Origin: an uncultured Clostridia bacterium
GTDB taxonomy: Bacteria; Bacillota; Clostridia; TANB77; CAG-508
Length of the DNA stretch: 38,825 nt
Reading direction: 5' to 3'
Assembly: GCA_947628845.1 (NCBI GenBank)
Contig: CANRBK010000005.1
Location: 1 to 38,825 of the forward strand
Shown here piece by piece: positions 35,272 through 38,825 of this stretch. The translations under genes and the position numbers were made by a program. The notes under the pieces are model-generated. The model searched no databases and was not told the DNA's origin. It saw nothing but the letters and a program-made list of their open reading frames with translations. Each line of letters opens with the position of its first letter. The stretch's first letter is position 1.

Positions 35272-37743
35272 TTAAATTTGTTCTATTTTTCCATCTTTTA
35301 CTGTAAATTTTGCGATTTTACCTTTATTTAATTTTCCATCTAAAATTTCTTCAGCTAATTTATCTTCAACTAAATTTTGTATTGTTCTTCTTAAAGGTCT
35401 AGCACCAAAATTTTTATCTATTCCCTCCTTAGCAATTAAATCTTTTACTTCTGGCTCTAGTTCTATATCATATTTTTGGTCTTTCAATCTATTTACAACT
35501 TCTTTAAGCATAATATCAATAATTTGACTAATTTCACTATCATTTAATTTATGGAATACTATAATTTCGTCTATACGATTTATAAATTCTGGTCTTAATT
35601 CTTTTTTCAAAATGTCCATAACTTCTTTTTTTGTATTTTCATATTCTTTTTGGTCATTTTCATTTTTATCACTTGATGTATTATTTGTAAATCCTAGGAA
35701 CTTCTTATCTGTTATTACCCTTGCACCTAAGTTTGATGTCATTATTATTACTGTATTTTTAAAATTTACTGTTCTACCTTGGCTATCTGTTAATCTTCCA
35801 TCTTCAAGAATTTGTAGTAACATATTCATTACATCTGGATGAGCTTTTTCAATTTCATCAAATAATATTACTGAATAAGGTTTTCTTCTTATTTTTTCTG
35901 TTAATTGACCACCTTCATCAAATCCTACATATCCTGGAGGTGAACCTATCAATTTTGATACTGAGTGTGGCTCCATAAATTCTGACATATCAATTCTTAC
36001 CATTGCATTTTCATCACCAAATAATACTTCTGCTAAGGCCTTTGATAATTCAGTTTTTCCAACTCCTGTTGGTCCTAAAAATAGGAATGAACCAATTGGT
36101 CTTTTAGGATCTTTTAAACCTACTCTACCCCTTCTTATTGCTTTTGATACTGCCTCTACTGCTTCATTTTGTCCTATTACCCTTTTATGCAATTCTTTCT
36201 CTAGATTCTTTAATTTTTCATTTTCATCTTCAGTTATTTTTTTAGCAGGAATTCCTGTCCAATTTGCAATAACTTCGGCGATATTTTCTTCTGTAATATT
36301 TACTATTGATTTAGTATTTTTATTTTTCCATTTATTTTGTTCTTTTTCAAATTTTTCTTTTAAGCTCTTTTCTTTATCTCTTAATTCTGCTGCTTTTTCA
36401 AATTTTTGATTTATAACTGCTTCCTCTTTTTCATTTTTTACTTTCTCTATATCTTCTTGTAATTTTTTCAAATTATCTGGTTCTGTAAAAGTCCTTAACC
36501 TTGCTCTAGAAGCCGCTTCATCTATTAAATCTATTGCTTTGTCTGGCAAAAATCTATCATTTACATATCTTACTGATAATTGTACTGCTGACTCTATTGC
36601 TTCATCTGTTATTTTTACATTATGATGTGCTTCGTATTTATCTCTTATTCCTTTTAAAATCAAAATTGTATCTTTTTCTGATGGTTCATTTACAGTTACT
36701 GGGCTAAATCTTCTTTCTAAGGCTGCATCTTTTTCTATAAATTTTCTATATTCATTTAAAGTTGTTGCACCTACTAATTGAATTTCTCCCCTTGCAAGTA
36801 GTGGTTTTAAAATATTTGCTGCATCTATTGCACCTTCTGCCGCTCCTGCTCCAACTATTGTATGAATTTCGTCTATAAAAAGAATTATATCTCCTACTTT
36901 TTTAACTTCATTTAAAGCTTTTTTTATTCTTTCTTCAAAATCTCCTCTATATTTTGCTCCAGCAACCATTCCAGATATATCAAGTGTTACAACTCTTTTA
37001 TCTTTTAAAATTTCTGGTACATCACCTGATACAATTTTTTGTGCTAATCCCTCAACAGCAGCTGTTTTTCCTACTCCTGGTTCTCCAATTAAACATGGAT
37101 TATTTTTTGTCCTTCTTGATAAAATTTGTATAACTCTTTCTATTTCTTCTTTTCTTCCTATAATTGGATCTAACTTTCCTTCTTCTGCTTTTTTTGTTAA
37201 ATCTTCTCCAAATTGATTTAATGTTGGAGTTTGATTATAACTTCCTTTTCCTCTTTTTCCTTTCCTTACATTTGAAGAACTTGCTTCCTCGTCATCAGAG
37301 TTATAGTTTTCTCCTTCATTTATTACTTTTACTATTTCATTATATAATTTTGGAATATTTACATTTAAATCTAATAAAATTTTTGTTGCTATACAATCTC
37401 CTTCTCTTAATATGCCTATTAAAAGATGTTCTGTTCCTATATAATTGTATCCAAATTTTCTAGCTTCTATAAATGCTGATTCTACAACTCTTTTTGTCCT
37501 TGGTGTAAAATCAATTATATTTTCGATAGGTTCGTCACTTCCTATTAGTTCTTCTATCTTATTTAAAATGTCATCTGCCATGACTTCTTGATTTTCAAGT
37601 ACTTTTGATGCAATTCCTGCACCTTCTTTAGCTAGTCCATATAATATATGTTCTGTTCCTATATAATTATGTCCTAATTCTAAAGCTATATCGTTGGCAA
37701 TTTCTATTGCCTTGTTTGCACTATTTGTAAATTTATATGTCAT
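35272..37743 (-). CDS. clpC: ClpC-type AAA+ unfoldase
   Basis: ClpC unfolds proteins, including those marked with phospho-arginine by McsB, and feeds them to ClpP. The 823 residues contain the double N-domain (1-145), the first AAA+ module with Walker A GEPGVGKT (220-227) and FIDEIHTIVGAG, the short M-domain coiled coil (about 415-475, containing a UVR-like FEKAAELRDKEKSLKEKF), the second module with Walker A GPTGVGKT (557-564), and FDEIEKAH. The loop GFTNNTSSDKNENDQK (about 675-690) is where ClpP-binding loops lie; I do not see a clear LGF-type tripeptide beyond FLGF at its start. It follows mcsB after 34 bases in the ctsR-mcsA-mcsB-clpC order. Confidence 0.97.
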   Translation of the reverse strand: MTYKFTNSANKAIEIANDIALELGHNYIGTEHILYGLAKEGAGIASKVLENQEVMADDILNKIEELIGSDEPIENIIDFTPRTKRVVESAFIEARKFGYNYIGTEHLLIGILREGDCIATKILLDLNVNIPKLYNEIVKVINEGENYNSDDEEASSSNVRKGKRGKGSYNQTPTLNQFGEDLTKKAEEGKLDPIIGRKEEIERVIQILSRRTKNNPCLIGEPGVGKTAAVEGLAQKIVSGDVPEILKDKRVVTLDISGMVAGAKYRGDFEERIKKALNEVKKVGDIILFIDEIHTIVGAGAAEGAIDAANILKPLLARGEIQLVGATTLNEYRKFIEKDAALERRFSPVTVNEPSEKDTILILKGIRDKYEAHHNVKITDEAIESAVQLSVRYVNDRFLPDKAIDLIDEAASRARLRTFTEPDNLKKLQEDIEKVKNEKEEAVINQKFEKAAELRDKEKSLKEKFEKEQNKWKNKNTKSIVNITEENIAEVIANWTGIPAKKITEDENEKLKNLEKELHKRVIGQNEAVEAVSKAIRRGRVGLKDPKRPIGSFLFLGPTGVGKTELSKALAEVLFGDENAMVRIDMSEFMEPHSVSKLIGSPPGYVGFDEGGQLTEKIRRKPYSVILFDEIEKAHPDVMNMLLQILEDGRLTDSQGRTVNFKNTVIIMTSNLGARVITDKKFLGFTNNTSSDKNENDQKEYENTKKEVMDILKKELRPEFINRIDEIIVFHKLNDSEISQIIDIMLKEVVNRLKDQKYDIELEPEVKDLIAKEGIDKNFGARPLRRTIQNLVEDKLAEEILDGKLNKGKIAKFTVKDGKIEQI

Positions 37744-37777
37744 TTTAACACTTCCCTTCCATTACTTTAACTCAGCA

Positions 37778-38794
37778 TTATTGTTTTTCATTCATTATCT
37801 GTTTAATAATTTCTGCTCTTTTAATATCCCTCTCTAAAGGCTCATATTGTTCTCCTAAAAATTTTTGCATGCTTGCAGGTTTTGTATATAAACTAAGTTT
37901 TTGAATTTTGCTATCATTTAATTCTTTTAAAATTCCTAAATCAGTTCCCATTTTTACATTTGAGATTAATTTTTCTGCTTCATCTAATGTAATTTTTCTA
38001 CAATTATTTAATAGTCCATAACTTCTATAAATAGTATCTTCTAAATCAATAGTGTCTTTTGCCAAAAACTTTCTTGCTTTTCTTTCTTGTTCAATTAATT
38101 TATTTGTTACAACTTTAATATTTTCAATAATTTCTTGTTCAGTTACTCCTAATGTTCTTTTATTTGAAATTTGGTATATATTTTGAGTATTTACATTATC
38201 TTGTCCATATTGTCCTAATATATTTACACCAAAATTATTTATTGTATAAAATACTTTATCTATATTTCTAGTTTTCTCTAATGCTGGTAAATGTACCATT
38301 ACAGAAGCTTTTAAGCCTGTACCACAATTAGTTGGCAGACTTGTTAAATATCCATATTTTTTATTTGTACTATATCCTAAAACTTCTTCGATTTTTTGGT
38401 CTAACTCTATTGCATAATTCAATGTACTTTCTAGTTCAAATCCTGAACTAAAAACTTGAATTTTTAAATGGTCATCATCATTTATCATTATACAGATATT
38501 TTCTTCATCATTTATTAATATTGCTCCTGTATCACTTTTATTTAGTACATATTCTGGACTTATTATATTTTTTTCTACTAAACTCATTTTTGTTATATCG
38601 TCCATATCTTTTAATTCTAAGTATTTTAAACCATATCCTATTGAAAATACATTTTCTTTTATTTTGTTTTTTAATTTGTCTATATCTGTTTTTGTTTTTA
38701 AATTAAATTTGAATCCTTGTAGATTTCTTGCAAATCTTATTCTTGTGCTTATTACTACATCTGATTCTTTTCCACTTTGTAAATACCAATTCAT
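37778..38794 (-). CDS. mcsB: Protein arginine kinase McsB
   Basis: McsB phosphorylates arginines on damaged proteins and on the repressor CtsR, marking them for ClpC-ClpP. The phosphagen-kinase fold is clear: DVVISTRIRFARNLQG, the reactive-site loop SLPTNCGTGLKASVMVHLPA (Cys157), GQYGQD, NKRTLGVTEQEI, and the C-terminal RDIKRA, the phospho-arginine-binding RDxxRA motif. I start at ATG 38794 (MNWYLQSGK), 8 bases after AAAGGA; the ATG two codons up (38800) is only 2-3 bases from it. ctsR and mcsA should lie beyond the window end; 38801-38825 shows only the ribosome binding site. Confidence 0.97.
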   Translation of the reverse strand: MNWYLQSGKESDVVISTRIRFARNLQGFKFNLKTKTDIDKLKNKIKENVFSIGYGLKYLELKDMDDITKMSLVEKNIISPEYVLNKSDTGAILINDEENICIMINDDDHLKIQVFSSGFELESTLNYAIELDQKIEEVLGYSTNKKYGYLTSLPTNCGTGLKASVMVHLPALEKTRNIDKVFYTINNFGVNILGQYGQDNVNTQNIYQISNKRTLGVTEQEIIENIKVVTNKLIEQERKARKFLAKDTIDLEDTIYRSYGLLNNCRKITLDEAEKLISNVKMGTDLGILKELNDSKIQKLSLYTKPASMQKFLGEQYEPLERDIKRAEIIKQIMNEKQ

Positions 38795-38825
38795 ATACAT
38801 TTTCCTTTCTTAATTGACATTTTAT

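Overview
The window is very AT-rich, with Arg codons almost all AGA and strong AGGAGG-type ribosome binding sites. It has a T-box riboswitch, an mcsB-clpC stress operon, sigma-H (sigH) and SpoIIP. Together these point to a spore-forming, low-GC Gram-positive bacterium of the Clostridia type, probably an uncultured gut lineage. Genus cannot be told from the sequence. I see no phage, transposase, CRISPR array or reverse transcriptase. Most genes lie on the minus strand; a glycosyltransferase-like membrane gene and a murL/murD2 pair lie on the plus strand.

Layout. 1-1020: the 3' end of tRNA-Phe and dprA. 1041-4346: ligA, a small unknown gene and folD, read as one unit. 4370-4729: a tiny LPKTG-anchored Asn/Thr-rich surface protein. 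4916-8397: thrS and ychF behind a threonine T-box leader, with a large REP-like inverted repeat wedged between the T-box terminator and the thrS ribosome binding site. 8524-10184: a GtrII-like membrane protein with its own promoter. 10184-13136: a decayed gene fragment, a transglutaminase-like protein, an AraC regulator overlapping a C26-type amidohydrolase gene, and tRNA-Thr(GGU). 13187-15578: sigH and a membrane-anchored GH18 hydrolase. 15645-18840: an AlkD-like gene and a cadCA-type metal efflux operon with a consensus promoter and a perfect operator-like palindrome. 18956-23898: spoIIP, a WG-repeat membrane protein, tgt and queA. 23930-25262: a frameshifted secreted or anchored metalloprotease gene. 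25457-27107: a prepilin-like protein with a C-terminal FGE/C-type-lectin domain, preceded by 15 in-frame CT (AG on the coding strand) dinucleotides just after the start codon. 27182-27400: a probable 5'-truncated gene remnant. 27673-30778: overlapping murL and murD2 genes. 30885-33709: pnp and rpsO. 33734-38794: an FAD-dependent oxidoreductase, clpC and mcsB.

Most notable. (1) A translationally coupled MurL/MurD2-type pair predicts that peptidoglycan D-Glu is made by adding L-Glu to UDP-MurNAc-L-Ala and then epimerising it, instead of by glutamate racemase plus MurD. That route was described in Xanthomonas and is unexpected in a spore-forming Firmicute. (2) The dinucleotide tract makes the prepilin/FGE protein a strong candidate for ON/OFF phase variation: both other reading frames stop within a few codons of the repeat. 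(3) Both halves of a T-box circuit are in the window. The thrS leader has an ACU specifier and a UGGA bulge that fit the tRNA-Thr(GGU) gene at 13061-13136, including its unusual U discriminator base. (4) A REP-like element occurs at ligA, where it supplies the last codons, and as an inverted pair before thrS.
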